From positions 147,144 to 211,143 of the forward strand of contig JAJDDW010000016.1 of assembly GCA_029260115.1 (NCBI GenBank): DNA of 64,000 bases, given 5' to 3'. Of the stretch, positions 32,178-43,021 are shown one piece after another (positions within the stretch are counted from its first letter, which is position 1; every line of letters starts with the position of its first letter). Source of the stretch: Phycisphaerae bacterium (lineage in GTDB: Bacteria; Planctomycetota; Phycisphaerae; UBA1845). Below the pieces are notes generated by a model. It searched no databases. It was given only the letters and a program-made list of their open reading frames with translations, and was not told the DNA's origin. Made by a program: the position numbers and the translations under genes.

Positions 32178-32843
32178 ATGACCATCAAAGAAACACTAAA
32201 GCAGCTCGAAGCGCTTGGCAACGAGAAGATGCGGAAACAAAACACCAATCACGGTGCCGGTGACAATCAGTACGGCGTTCGACGCGGCGATGTGCGCAAA
32301 CTGGCAAAGAAGATCAAGACCAACCACAAGTTGGCTATGGGTCTCTGGAAGACCGGGAACATCGACGCACAGTTCTTGGCAATCCTCCTACTCGCAACAA
32401 AGTCCTTGTCTGCGGACGAGATGGATCGGATGGTGCGGTCAGTCACCTTTGTCGAAGTGGCTGACTGGCTCAACGCTTACGTCGTCAAGAATCACCCCGA
32501 CAAGGAGACGCTTCGCCAAGGATGGATGACCACAAATGACCCTATGGCTGCACGGGCCGGGTGGAACGCTACAGCCGGGCGGGTGGTGAAAAGTCCAGAA
32601 GGGCTCGACCTCCCTGCGCTTCTGGATCGCATCGAATCTGAAATGGGGAGTGCCGCTTCAGAAGTGCAGTGGACGATGAACTATTGTCTTGTAGAAATCG
32701 GAATCCACTTCCCCAATTACCGCAAGCGTGCCCTCGCCATTGGAGAGACGCTGGGAATCTTCCGTGACTTACCATGTCCCAAGGGTTGTACCTCGCCCTT
32801 TGCCCCCATCTGGATTAACGAAATGGTGAGCCGGAAAGGCTGA
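32178..32843 (+). CDS. DNA alkylation repair protein, AlkD-like (copy 2)
   Basis: 221 aa; NHGAGDNQYGVRRGDVRKLAKKIKTNHKLAMGLWKTGNIDAQFLA. Confidence 0.85.
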   Translation: MTIKETLKQLEALGNEKMRKQNTNHGAGDNQYGVRRGDVRKLAKKIKTNHKLAMGLWKTGNIDAQFLAILLLATKSLSADEMDRMVRSVTFVEVADWLNAYVVKNHPDKETLRQGWMTTNDPMAARAGWNATAGRVVKSPEGLDLPALLDRIESEMGSAASEVQWTMNYCLVEIGIHFPNYRKRALAIGETLGIFRDLPCPKGCTSPFAPIWINEMVSRKG

Positions 32844-33129
32844 ATTACTCCATCCCTTAACAGTATCTTCTCCATAGAATAGCTATGGGGCCAATACTTC
32901 AGCGACTATGAACTCTTTGGGGCTGGCAGGGCGTTCATATGCGCTTTCATGGTATAGATGTTATGAAATCCTTCGATCGGAATGTCGTATGCAAGGCTTA
33001 ATGGAGGGCATAATCGTCTTGGATTCTCACGTTAGCACGCGCAGGGGGAAGTCGCCCCGGTCCAACTAGCTTGCTAACTCGTTTGAGTAGCGCCCCCCTG
33101 CCAATCGGCCTATCCCGAAAAACTGAAAA

Positions 33130-33582
33130 TCACTTATCGAGGTGGACGATATCGTTTACCCAAACACCACCCGACGCAGCGTGATAGAGCCAGCCCACCG
33201 TTGTGCTCCCGCTCACGGCCGTGGGTGGATTGGCATTTGCGGCTGCCCAGCCGATTCCGCCTTTACTTGGTCCGCTTGGGCAGGGCGGGATTGCGCGCAA
33301 GTACGGACCGTACTTGTAGATGGCCGATGGATTGCTGGACATGGCTCCGGAAGCACTCGTGTATCTGACGATAGCCACCAGTGAGCCAGGGTAGTTCCCA
33401 TCGTGGTCGATCATGTACAGATCGAGCGTGGTGCGCATCGTTGCTAAGTCGCCACCAAGCGCAGCCAAGTCCGCACCCTCCACTGCACGCGACATGCGGG
33501 GAGCGGCAATTGCAGCGATGATTCCTATGATCACGACAACGATGACCAGCTCAATGAGTGAGAAACCAGGTTTTCGGACCAT
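33130..33582 (-). CDS. Type II secretion/type IV-like pseudopilin
   Basis: MVRKPGFSLIELVIVVVIIGIIAAIAAPRMSRA prepilin cleavage motif. Confidence 0.92.
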   Translation of the reverse strand: MVRKPGFSLIELVIVVVIIGIIAAIAAPRMSRAVEGADLAALGGDLATMRTTLDLYMIDHDGNYPGSLVAIVRYTSASGAMSSNPSAIYKYGPYLRAIPPCPSGPSKGGIGWAAANANPPTAVSGSTTVGWLYHAASGGVWVNDIVHLDK

Positions 33583-33664
33583 ATGCTTGCTCGTGTGCTG
33601 TTTCCTAAGAAGGGTCGGGCTGTGTATCGGCGAGATATGAGCAACACTTCACCAATCAATCTGT

Positions 33665-34243
33665 TCCTATCGTTTATTCCGTAATCCATGTCAACAATGG
33701 ACGTATGAATTGACTGGATCTCCAGCCACACGATGTGTACGCAACTCAAATCAAGTGTAAATGGAGAATGGGATGACTTTTTTTCGAATAATTGTTGTAT
33801 TGATTCGGTCGCTAGTTAGAACGCAAACTGAGCTTGCCGCCGAAAATCTAGCCCTTCGCCAATAACTCGCTGTTCTTGAACATTCATCTAAACGACCGCG
33901 TCTCAAAAAGCGCGACCGTATCTTTTGGGTAGGCTGACGCAGCGATGGGCTGTATGGCGCTGCATGCTGGTTATTGTCCAGCCCGACACCTCGTAAGATC
34001 GAATTGCCCGAACAAGGCAAAGTGATTTCGATACCGAGAGTCGGCGAGCTTTGTGGCTTGGTTCATCCTTTGGAAAGTCTCCATGCGCTGCGGAACACGT
34101 TTGTACTGGTTACGTGATTCCGTCGAATCCGGCTTGATCTGCGTAAAGGGCCACGGCTACAACGGCTCGTTCATGGTCCAGATTCGCCACGGGTTTCGAT
34201 CAGGTATAAGCCGGGACGGCGCGGATGACATTTATGGGAGGGG
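33665..34243 (+). mobile_element. Decayed IS element (integrase-core family), internally deleted; copy A
   Basis: RTQTELAAENLALRQ*LAVLEHSSKRPRLKKRDRIFWVG then C-terminal RKIELPEQGKVISIPRVGELC; shares flanking noncoding DNA with 55437..56383. Confidence 0.75.
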
Positions 34244-34708
34244 CACCAATTCCATCAGATAGTAGATGCCAGTGTCGCCAATGCGGTTGAAGCCCAAGCG
34301 CTCATAGAGTCTGAGTGCGGGGTTGGCATGCTCTACATGGATGCGCACCGCTAGACCTCGCTTGGCTCCTTCGTCGATAAGTGACATTAACAAGGCACTT
34401 CCCAGGCCAGCATTCCGAAAGGCTGGCAGTAGGGCGATATCTATGATACGAATCTCATCGGTACGCCGATCAACATAGAGTCGGCCCACCGGACAATTTT
34501 CTTGCATGATGATGTTGAATGTCGCATCGGGAAACTGTTGCTGATAGTATTGATCTTGGGCGTCGAACTGCATGCGAAGGAAGGTTTCCTTTTGCTGATC
34601 GTCCCAGGGCAGCAGGGTGAGCTCTTCCTCACGCGTGGCCGCATAAACCTGGAACAGGAACGCCCGGTCATCCATGCATGCTGGACGAAGTTCATAAGGC
34701 GTTCTCAT
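34232..34708 (-). CDS. GNAT-family acetyltransferase
   Basis: MRTPYELRPACMDDRAFLFQVYAATRE...IDIALLPAFRNAGLGSALLMSLIDEG. Confidence 0.9.
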   Translation of the reverse strand: MRTPYELRPACMDDRAFLFQVYAATREEELTLLPWDDQQKETFLRMQFDAQDQYYQQQFPDATFNIIMQENCPVGRLYVDRRTDEIRIIDIALLPAFRNAGLGSALLMSLIDEGAKRGLAVRIHVEHANPALRLYERLGFNRIGDTGIYYLMELVPLP

Positions 34709-34766
34709 AGGCCAGTCTACCATAATAAGAATTGGTGCAGACAGCTGTCTCGATCAACGCTGGCGA

Positions 34767-35285
34767 TTAACTGCGGGAGGGGTAGATTCCAACTAATGCA
34801 ATAATGTAATACATGGTTAAGAATGGCTGCATGTTGTTGTGTGGTTGACTACCTCCACCGCTGGTGGCCATTGCTTGCGGGGACATAGCCGCTACCGTAC
34901 CAGGATTGGCATATGCCACCTCACTGGCGGCAGCCATTACTTTGTCCTTCGGGTTATTAGAGGATGCGTCTTCATCGGACCCCTTCAATGGATGCGAATG
35001 GGCTGGAATTTGGGTTTGAGATAAGGTGGTTGTTTCTTCGCCACCTTTTTGACCAAGCCGACGATCTGTCAAACCCGGGCCGCGGCCAGGATGCATGGGG
35101 GCTCGTCCCTTCATATTCGGGAGGGCGGTCGTCGTACGACCGTCACCGCCGTATGTTGTACCGATAAGTGAAAACAGAGTGGTATTTTGCGCGATGGGCA
35201 ATAGCTGACCGTCGCAAAAAGCCCAGCCGCGTGGCGCGAAATTGCCAGCAAAAATGCGTATCTCTGCAATAAAGGGTTCAGACAT
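34767..35285 (-). CDS. Phage tail-collar / microcystin-dependent-protein-like (copy 3)
   Basis: MSEPFIAEIRIFAGNFAPRGWAFCDGQLLPIAQNTTLFSLIGTTYGGDGRTTTALPNMKGR. Confidence 0.92.
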   Translation of the reverse strand: MSEPFIAEIRIFAGNFAPRGWAFCDGQLLPIAQNTTLFSLIGTTYGGDGRTTTALPNMKGRAPMHPGRGPGLTDRRLGQKGGEETTTLSQTQIPAHSHPLKGSDEDASSNNPKDKVMAAASEVAYANPGTVAAMSPQAMATSGGGSQPHNNMQPFLTMYYIIALVGIYPSRS

Positions 35286-35297
35286 AGTGCGATCCTT

Positions 35298-35813
35298 TTA
35301 GGTTCTTGATGGATAAATACCGACCAGCGCCACAATAAAACTTACGCATAAGAACGGCATCAAGTTGGTATGCGATTGTCCACCAGAATTGTTGCCAATG
35401 GCCTGATTGCTCATCGTTACTAGATCTGTCGGGCTACCATAGCTCGACTCCTCTGCTAAGGCAGAAACAGCATTTACCGGATTGGTTGACCCAGCGGGGT
35501 CTGACGTACCTCTGATGGTATGACCATGCGCAGGAAGCTGCTGTGTCGTTAGGGTAACTGCTTCCTGCCCACTTTTGGCACCAAGTCTCCGGTCGGTAAG
35601 CCCAGGACCATTTCCCGCGTGTATCGGAATGCGCCCGCGCAAGTCAGGCAGCCCGAAGGTCGTCCTTCCGTCACCGCCGTAGATCGTACCAAAAAGCGAA
35701 AACAGGGCGTCATTACTGCTAACGGCCAAGAGCGATCCATCACAAAAAGCCCAGCCGCGTGGTGCAAAGTTGCCTGCAAACATACGGATTTCACCAACGA
35801 ATGGTTCCGACAT
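35298..35813 (-). CDS. Phage tail-collar / microcystin-dependent-protein-like (copy 2)
   Basis: MSEPFVGEIRMFAGNFAPRGWAFCDGSLLAV...YGGDGRTTFGLPDLRGR. Confidence 0.92.
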   Translation of the reverse strand: MSEPFVGEIRMFAGNFAPRGWAFCDGSLLAVSSNDALFSLFGTIYGGDGRTTFGLPDLRGRIPIHAGNGPGLTDRRLGAKSGQEAVTLTTQQLPAHGHTIRGTSDPAGSTNPVNAVSALAEESSYGSPTDLVTMSNQAIGNNSGGQSHTNLMPFLCVSFIVALVGIYPSRT

Positions 35814-35828
35814 GTCAGATTCTCCTCC

Positions 35829-36344
35829 TTAATTTCTCGACGGGAACACCCCTTGTAGCGCAATTGCAAAACTAACGGTTAGAAACGGTTGCATGTTGTC
35901 ATGCGACTGACTACCACCGGCATTCGCCACCGCTTGTGTTGCCATGTCAACCAAGGTCTGCGGCGCCCGATAGGTTTTCAGTGCGGCCACCCCGGGAAGT
36001 AAACCGCTCGGATCTTCCGCATCCGCCCGGGCAGTCGTGGCCATTACCGGGTGTTGGTGTGCAGGAATTTCCGGCGTCGAGAGCGTATGGGTCTCTTCGC
36101 CTCCTTTTTGACCTTGCATATGATTAACGCCATTGGATGCACCCACGTGGATTGGCGTTCGCCCACGTAAATCTGGCAATGCGAAGCTGGTCCTACCGTC
36201 TCCGCCATAAGTCGTTCCAAGCAATGAATATAATGATTGGTTTTGATTGATAGGCAAGATCTGCCCGTCGCAGAAAGCCCAACCACGCGGCGCGAAGTTG
36301 AAGCCAACCATGCGGATTTCAGCTAAGAAGGGTTCAGACATCAA
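35829..36344 (-). CDS. Phage tail-collar / microcystin-dependent-protein-like (copy 1)
   Basis: MSEPFLAEIRMVGFNFAPRGWAFCDGQILPI...YGGDGRTSFALPDLRGR. Confidence 0.92.
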   Translation of the reverse strand: MMSEPFLAEIRMVGFNFAPRGWAFCDGQILPINQNQSLYSLLGTTYGGDGRTSFALPDLRGRTPIHVGASNGVNHMQGQKGGEETHTLSTPEIPAHQHPVMATTARADAEDPSGLLPGVAALKTYRAPQTLVDMATQAVANAGGSQSHDNMQPFLTVSFAIALQGVFPSRN

Positions 36345-36366
36345 TGATTCCTTTTTTCAATCGTCC

Positions 36367-36834
36367 TTAGTTAAAGACCGCCTCGTACAACATTACTGTC
36401 CCTTGCTCCTCGGGGCCGATGGGCACTAAAAATATATCCAACTGCCCCAGCTCGGGATGTTGCATCTTGTAGATTTGTTGGGGCAAATACGGATTGGCTT
36501 TAGTACCCCTGAAAAGTAAGGAAAAGCCTTCTCGGTTGTTCGCATCTGCGTCCGGGGAGACCGATGAACCTAGGTTTTTGGTCTCCATCAACTCTACATT
36601 AATCGTATCCCCTGTTTCCAGGTGAATAGTGAACTGGCTGCCAACGTGACTATCGAACACCGATTTGGTGACCTGATCTAACATGAGTTGTTGGCCTCCA
36701 CAAATAACTTGACCCAAACTAGCCGCCGCTCTGGACGGTAACATCATCGTGTAGAACGCACCGGTCGCCGCACAAGTAATGTGCCCTAAAAAAGCACGAC
36801 GCGGTAGGATTCGTTTTTCGATGTTCATAATCAT
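36367..36834 (-). CDS. DUF6916-like secreted protein with RR-type signal
   Basis: 155 aa; ILPRRAFLGHITCAATGAFYTMMLP signal; FTIHLETGDTINVELMETKNLG...REGFSLLFRG. Confidence 0.62.
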   Translation of the reverse strand: MIMNIEKRILPRRAFLGHITCAATGAFYTMMLPSRAAASLGQVICGGQQLMLDQVTKSVFDSHVGSQFTIHLETGDTINVELMETKNLGSSVSPDADANNREGFSLLFRGTKANPYLPQQIYKMQHPELGQLDIFLVPIGPEEQGTVMLYEAVFN

Positions 36835-36894
36835 AACTCCTTCGCACGGTCAGTCTACATGAGTTTATCGTCACCGGCCATTGTTTACTTGCCC

Positions 36895-39800
36895 TTACGG
36901 TATCGGAACCGGGATAGAGCCGGGGGTGACGATAGTAATCTGCTTATCGCCTAAACCCGTTGTAATGAATACTACAGGATCAGTACTGTTGGTCGTGTTG
37001 CCGTTGGCCTTAATATTTCCATTGTCGTCGTTAAAATCGCTGCCAACGCCCAGTGAGCCTGCTAATTCGAAGGCGGCATCAAAGTCACGCTCCAATTCGT
37101 ACCCGAATATGCTCTCATTATTATTGAGGTCTAGTCGAAGAAGTGGTGCTACACCGCCAGCCGCTGGATCGGTAGATCGGAAACCAGCAACAAAACCGCC
37201 TTGCGCTGCCACTGAATTACCACGCATTGTATTGTTGTTAACTGTGGCATTGATGGTCATGAGATCCTTAACTTCGAGGACCACATCGGCTGGTCCGTTG
37301 TCTTGGATATTTCCATTATTATCAATCAACACGTTGACTAATCCTGCTAAAAGAGTACCGAATCCACGCACCCGGATTCCTTGTAGTCCAAAATCAGTTA
37401 TCAAAGGGTTGTTGGCGATTGTAAGGTCTGCGATGGCCGTCGTGTTTTCGCCTTCCAATTGGAAATCAATACCACGACCCGTGCCCATGATTGGACTGAA
37501 TGCTTTTTCTCCATCAAGGCTGTTGCCAGTCACATGGAATTTCGAATTCGTCTCATCTTGTATCGCCAAGTCCATGCCGTCATTTTCGATATCTGATATG
37601 GTGTTGTTGGTTATGGCTACCTGGTTAGATAAGGCACCTGTCCCTGCATTCCCGCTGATTGTCACCTCAACTCCGCGCACCACTTGGGAGATGATATTGC
37701 TGTCGATCTGTGCATCTAACTGTGCACTCGCGTTACTCTCGAACTGAATATCAATCGCCGTAGCAGTGCTGTCAAACATCGCGCTATCGCCGGAGATTTC
37801 GTTTTCTCTTAATTGGACCTGTAACGTGCTTGTCGCTTGCGTGTTGGCGATGCAAATCCCATCGACATCCTCGCCCAGATTACCGATCACGCTTTGACGA
37901 ACTGTAATCGAAGCACCGACCTCTTCAAGAAGTATGGCCTCCTCACGTTCTAGTGAAGCATCGCCTATGTCCTGCAGGTCAAGGAACGAAAGGTCTGCTG
38001 TGTCGGCACCGGTTATATGGATACCAAATCCTGATTGACCACCTGCGGTCCCTGCGCGGGCTATGTCAAACCGTTGGATTGTCGTGGGATTAACCACGTC
38101 ATTCGTGCCACCTGCAATGAAAACAGTCTTGGTGCGGTTGATGCTGATACCGCTACTGTTGGTCGTCCCCATGAACTTGATGAATCCACCGCCGCTCAAG
38201 GAGGCCCCTTGGTTAAGCGTGAAGCTGGCAGCGTTACCTATGGGGCTTTCCACGAATACGCCATCTAACATGGCATCTTGAATCTCCACGCGATGCACGG
38301 CAAACGGTTGCGCCAAGTCAGGCAAGTGAATGCCTTGAATTGTGCTGTTTGTGGATTTGAGACGATCAAAGATCCATCCATCCACACCACTGGTTGAGCC
38401 AATCGTATTAATTATGCTAACAGCTGCGCCGCCAATGGCATCAATCGTAGTTAAACTGGCGGTTAACCTAATCGTGCCACTATTCGAGGCCAGCAAACCG
38501 TGCCCGTTGGCCGTGGTGATGCTCAAATTATCGAACGTAAATGTTGCGCCTGCGTTGCTTAACAGGTTTAGACCATCGCCTGTGGCTTGGCCTGCATCGA
38601 CGATGTTCGTCGTCCCGAAGTCACTGATCATGGCTGGGGCATTGTTAACTGAGATACCGTGACTTGATGCGTTGTTGACAGTGGTTCGATCAGTCACCAG
38701 TGTACCACTCACTTGGGTTAGATTGATGCCTACTGTTGGGCTAGTGTTTGATGTGAGACTGGCGAATGTTAGATCAACATCGACTTGCTGTATGTTGATT
38801 GCCGAACCACCGGTCGCGGCCGCGTCGCCAGATAGCACGGTCAGTTTCCCACTATTAGAAGCAGTTAGCCCACTACCATTTGCAGTTGTTAAATCCAAAC
38901 TATCGAAGGTAAAGTTTCCGCTAGCGCCGGAAATAGTGATGCCGTCTCCATTTGGAATTGTCAGTGTTGCAGCATTATGCATGACGACATCAGCAGCTAC
39001 CGAAACAAATATCATGCCTGTGCCACCGGTATCTGTGATGGGAGCGCCCCCGAGCGTTAGCCGCCCACCAGTTAGGTTGCTCACGTCCATCAGTCGACCG
39101 GTCGTGTTGCTAATTGTGCCATTAAAGTCCACCGTGGGTGACCCAGCCGTTAGACGCAATGCGGTGCCGGTTGCGTTGACGATGGATGCATTTGTAAATG
39201 TATAGGTGCCCGAACTATTGGTAATATCAATCCCGAGACCAGGGCTGTTGTCATTTGATAGGCCGTTGATGGCTACGTCACCTAGGGCATCCATGATGTG
39301 AATCCCCATAGCGCCGTTGGTAATCACGCTGCCCGAAAGTTCAACTGAACCACTAGGCATGTTGTCGATTTGAACCACATGACCAGTAGTGTTTTTAGTG
39401 ATCGTACCGGGGTAGACAAGTGTTACCGACGTGTTATCCAACGTGATCGCCGAGCCGACTGAATCAATCATGGTTCCGCTAGTCGCTGATAGTTGCCCGC
39501 CTACGTTGACCAATCGGATGCCATGCGATGGACTGTTATCCGAAGATAATTCATCGAAGCCAAGATTGATTGTGCCACCGTTGGCAATGTCCAAGGCGCC
39601 ACCTGTCCCCGATATCGAAAGCGCATTCACCACCAACGAGCCAACAGTTATACCCGTGTCAACAATGCCGACGCCGTTTGGCGTATCACCGATATGTAAA
39701 CCGCGAATCGTGTTATCTGTAGCTGCTGCGATGCCGTTGCCCGTCGTGCTAGTGATTACTGGATGATTGGTTACGAGCGGGGGGGTCGCTGCTAAATCAG

Positions 39801-42579
39801 TGACATCCGGAACCACGATACCTAACCCCGCAAGGCTGGTCATCAGGTCAACACCTTGCCCCAGCAGTGTTTGCGTATTTTGTAAAGTAAAACCATCGGT
39901 ATAAGGACGATCGCCCTGATAAATGAATATCACATCGTTTATTTTGACGTTAGGTGATCCTATGCCTTGTGCGGTGTTGAAATCGGCGACACTCTGGAAC
40001 GGATTGGCGAACGTTCCCAAGTTTGCCCCGGTCGACGTATTGTCGATAAACCAAATCGCCCGTGAGTTGGCGAAAGTCACTGTGACAGTGCCTGTATCAG
40101 TGCCCAGACCGTTGAGGGCCTCATACTCAAACGTGTCCTTGGGACCAGAAAATCCTGGATCGGGAACATATGTGAAACTACCGTCAGTATTTAGTGTGAC
40201 CTGTCCATGGGTTGGACCAAGGGTAATGGTGGCTTCTAATGAGTCGCCGTCGTCGTTAGACAACACGCCATTCGTTAGTGTAATCATAATGGCCAAGTTG
40301 GGTAGGGTGGTATAGTCATCGTTATTACCGACTGGCGGACTGCCCACCGTCACGGTAACCGAGCCTGTCGCAGTGCCTACGCTATTGGCGATGGTATATC
40401 CGAAGCGGTCTAGTCCTGAATAGGTGGGGCTTGGCGGGGTATAGATAAAATGGCCTGACGCATTCACGACAACCATGCCGCCGCTATCAGTTGAAGTTGC
40501 GCTTGCTGGAACATTTACTGCATCGGGTGTAGTTGTCGTGCCAAAGGCCGTTACGCTCGGTGTGGGCACCCCAGTATCATTCGCCAATACCGGCATTTTA
40601 CTCAACCCTGCAGAATCAAGTACAGTATTAAGTGCGGTAACATAACTGTCGTCATGCGCGACAGGCGCTGATAGTACCTCAATCGCTACCCGGCCTTCAT
40701 CGACAATGCCATCGCTCTCAATCTGGTAGAAGAACTCGTCGCTTCCTGGCAGAGCTGGTGCGGTGTAGGTAAAGCTACCATCTTCTCGAAGCGTAACTAT
40801 GCCTCCACTTGTTGTTGTACCCGCTATGTCCGTTGCATAATCTGTCACATCGGCCAAGGTTGCCCCCCATGTCACTACTTTGGGCGTGGGGACTCCCGTG
40901 TCGTTGCTGAGTAAACCACTGGCGGCATCAATGTTCAAAACGGTAGCCGCCGTCGTTTGATAGTTGTCGGTCGTTGCACCAATGATATCGATTGTGACTG
41001 TTGCTTCATTGCTCATGTCGGTTCCATCGTCACCGATATAAGCGAAATTATCTGTGGCAGCGATGGATCCATCGTGCACGTAGTCAAATGATCCATCGTT
41101 GTTGAAATTAAGAGTGCCGTGGAGAGGAAGGCGCGTTGTCGTTGCGAAAATCGGATCAACTTCTACATCAGTGTCATTGGATGTCACGCCGTCTGCCACG
41201 ACGACATTGAGGGTGTCGCCACGACTGACACGGTATGCATCATCTTTGGCTGTTGGTGCATCGTTAATAGGCGTAACTGTAATTGTGACATCGGCGGTGC
41301 TGCAAAGGGAAGGTAATGGTGTTCCGTTATCGCAAATCCTATAAGTGAACATGTCAACGCCATTGGTATTCAGTGTTGGCGTGTACGTTATTTCACCGTT
41401 GACTGGATCTACATCTGTCGTGCCATTACCTGGCCCCGCCGTTACTGTCACAGTAGTGGCATCCAAGGAACCATCTACATCACTGTCATTGGCTAGCGTA
41501 TTTACCGTGATAGGCTGATCCTCGTCGGTGCTAAGTGGGTCATCGACAGCAGTGGGAGGATCGTTGATCGCATCTACCGTCACAGTCACCAATGCTGTGC
41601 TGCATAATACTGGTGCCGGAACGCCATTGTCACACACCTGATATTGAAAGTTGTCGATTCCACCCACCGTGCCGTTTGGTATATAGGTGATGATTCCTGT
41701 GACAAGGCTGATAGTCGTTGTTCCCAAACTTGGTTCTGCACCAATGACAATTGACACCGTAGCGGGGTCAATCACGCCATCCGGATCATTATCGTTGGTG
41801 AGCACGTCTATATCTATGGATGTGTCCTCGTCAGTCGTAACATCATCGTTAACTACCAATGGTTTGAGGTTGACTGGTGCTGCAGGGCCGCCACCTTCGC
41901 ATCGGTTGCCGATACCATTACCGTTGGTGTCTATTTGATCAGGATTGTTTAGCCGTGGGCAGTTGTCGCACGCATCACCATGCCCGTCATTGTCAGTATC
42001 AAGTTGATCCTGGTTGGCTAGATTGGGACAGTTGTCGCACGCATCACCGAGACTATCAGCATCGGAATTTTCTTGATTTTCGTTGGTTATACCGAGGCAG
42101 TTATCACATAGATCACCCACGTTATCACCGTCATCGTCCGCCTGATCAACATTGATGACATTCGGACAGTTGTCGCACAGATTGCCTAAGCTGTCGCCAT
42201 CTGCATCGCTCTGGTCAACATTAGGAAAACCGGTGCAATTGTCACATGCATCACCAATACCATCGATGTCTATATCGGACTGGAGATTGTTTGGATTGTC
42301 TGGGCAGTTGTCACAAGCATCGCCCACGCCATCCCCATCTGCGTCCAGTTGGTCAGGATTCTCGATGTCGGGACAGTTATCCTCTACCGGGTCAGGTACA
42401 GGCTGGTCAGGCAGGTCTGGGGTGGGTTGTTCAGCAGGGTCTTCATTAGAAACAATAGGAATGCATCCCTGCAAGCCAGCGAGTAACGCAATACATAATG
42501 TCCACGTTAACCACGTACGGATGTGTGCGAAAGATTTCGTGCAACACTGAAGCTGAGATGGTAATCTCGACATCATCAA
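36895..42579 (-). CDS. Giant surface lipoprotein: TSP type 3 repeats, cadherin/Big-like tandem domains, beta-helix
   Basis: 1894 aa; lipobox LLAGLQGC; repeated DNCPxxxNxDQxDxDxDGxGDACDNCP; NDAPTAxDDxYxxxxxTLNVxxxxGVLxND repeats; right-handed beta-helix-like middle. Confidence 0.88.
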   Translation of the reverse strand: MMMSRLPSQLQCCTKSFAHIRTWLTWTLCIALLAGLQGCIPIVSNEDPAEQPTPDLPDQPVPDPVEDNCPDIENPDQLDADGDGVGDACDNCPDNPNNLQSDIDIDGIGDACDNCTGFPNVDQSDADGDSLGNLCDNCPNVINVDQADDDGDNVGDLCDNCLGITNENQENSDADSLGDACDNCPNLANQDQLDTDNDGHGDACDNCPRLNNPDQIDTNGNGIGNRCEGGGPAAPVNLKPLVVNDDVTTDEDTSIDIDVLTNDNDPDGVIDPATVSIVIGAEPSLGTTTISLVTGIITYIPNGTVGGIDNFQYQVCDNGVPAPVLCSTALVTVTVDAINDPPTAVDDPLSTDEDQPITVNTLANDSDVDGSLDATTVTVTAGPGNGTTDVDPVNGEITYTPTLNTNGVDMFTYRICDNGTPLPSLCSTADVTITVTPINDAPTAKDDAYRVSRGDTLNVVVADGVTSNDTDVEVDPIFATTTRLPLHGTLNFNNDGSFDYVHDGSIAATDNFAYIGDDGTDMSNEATVTIDIIGATTDNYQTTAATVLNIDAASGLLSNDTGVPTPKVVTWGATLADVTDYATDIAGTTTSGGIVTLREDGSFTYTAPALPGSDEFFYQIESDGIVDEGRVAIEVLSAPVAHDDSYVTALNTVLDSAGLSKMPVLANDTGVPTPSVTAFGTTTTPDAVNVPASATSTDSGGMVVVNASGHFIYTPPSPTYSGLDRFGYTIANSVGTATGSVTVTVGSPPVGNNDDYTTLPNLAIMITLTNGVLSNDDGDSLEATITLGPTHGQVTLNTDGSFTYVPDPGFSGPKDTFEYEALNGLGTDTGTVTVTFANSRAIWFIDNTSTGANLGTFANPFQSVADFNTAQGIGSPNVKINDVIFIYQGDRPYTDGFTLQNTQTLLGQGVDLMTSLAGLGIVVPDVTDLAATPPLVTNHPVITSTTGNGIAAATDNTIRGLHIGDTPNGVGIVDTGITVGSLVVNALSISGTGGALDIANGGTINLGFDELSSDNSPSHGIRLVNVGGQLSATSGTMIDSVGSAITLDNTSVTLVYPGTITKNTTGHVVQIDNMPSGSVELSGSVITNGAMGIHIMDALGDVAINGLSNDNSPGLGIDITNSSGTYTFTNASIVNATGTALRLTAGSPTVDFNGTISNTTGRLMDVSNLTGGRLTLGGAPITDTGGTGMIFVSVAADVVMHNAATLTIPNGDGITISGASGNFTFDSLDLTTANGSGLTASNSGKLTVLSGDAAATGGSAINIQQVDVDLTFASLTSNTSPTVGINLTQVSGTLVTDRTTVNNASSHGISVNNAPAMISDFGTTNIVDAGQATGDGLNLLSNAGATFTFDNLSITTANGHGLLASNSGTIRLTASLTTIDAIGGAAVSIINTIGSTSGVDGWIFDRLKSTNSTIQGIHLPDLAQPFAVHRVEIQDAMLDGVFVESPIGNAASFTLNQGASLSGGGFIKFMGTTNSSGISINRTKTVFIAGGTNDVVNPTTIQRFDIARAGTAGGQSGFGIHITGADTADLSFLDLQDIGDASLEREEAILLEEVGASITVRQSVIGNLGEDVDGICIANTQATSTLQVQLRENEISGDSAMFDSTATAIDIQFESNASAQLDAQIDSNIISQVVRGVEVTISGNAGTGALSNQVAITNNTISDIENDGMDLAIQDETNSKFHVTGNSLDGEKAFSPIMGTGRGIDFQLEGENTTAIADLTIANNPLITDFGLQGIRVRGFGTLLAGLVNVLIDNNGNIQDNGPADVVLEVKDLMTINATVNNNTMRGNSVAAQGGFVAGFRSTDPAAGGVAPLLRLDLNNNESIFGYELERDFDAAFELAGSLGVGSDFNDDNGNIKANGNTTNSTDPVVFITTGLGDKQITIVTPGSIPVPIP

Positions 42580-43021
42580 TACCTCTGTTATGCTTCGGGC
42601 TATTCCCCGGCATGAAAATAAAACTCTATTCGTGACGCTGACTGTGAACGCTAACGTAATACGCTTTCTAATCTACAGCATACTTACGACGGCCACGTAA
42701 CTTCTAAGGACTTATGTTATCATTGTGCTTTTAACCCGCGTAGTCAAACATGATATGGTCGATTAATGATTACGTCGCAACCAACATCACTATAAGGCTC
42801 CGCATGGTCCAATAATTCCGGGACGAGAAAGTATATCGTGGTCTTGATGTGTTGGGATCAATGGCAGAGCAAAGCGGACCTTTAGGCCCGCAGGAGGAGG
42901 TTCAGCGTCCCGTGGCCATAAGAATTACTACCCAACAAACTTACACTGGCGGTGGATCAGGATTCGGGGCGCGGGTCAGTCCAGCATGTCGTGACAAATA
43001 GCACTGCGGGTTGTCAGTAGT

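Noticed and set aside
34767-36344. Prophage or contractile injection system
   Set aside because: Only tail-collar domain proteins are present; no capsid, sheath, tube, baseplate, terminase or integrase genes
36881-37747. 288-aa plus-strand ORF
   Set aside because: Antisense to the giant lipoprotein; no domain features
42900-43020. Possible coding relic upstream of the TPR fragment
   Set aside because: Could not identify a family; translation interrupted
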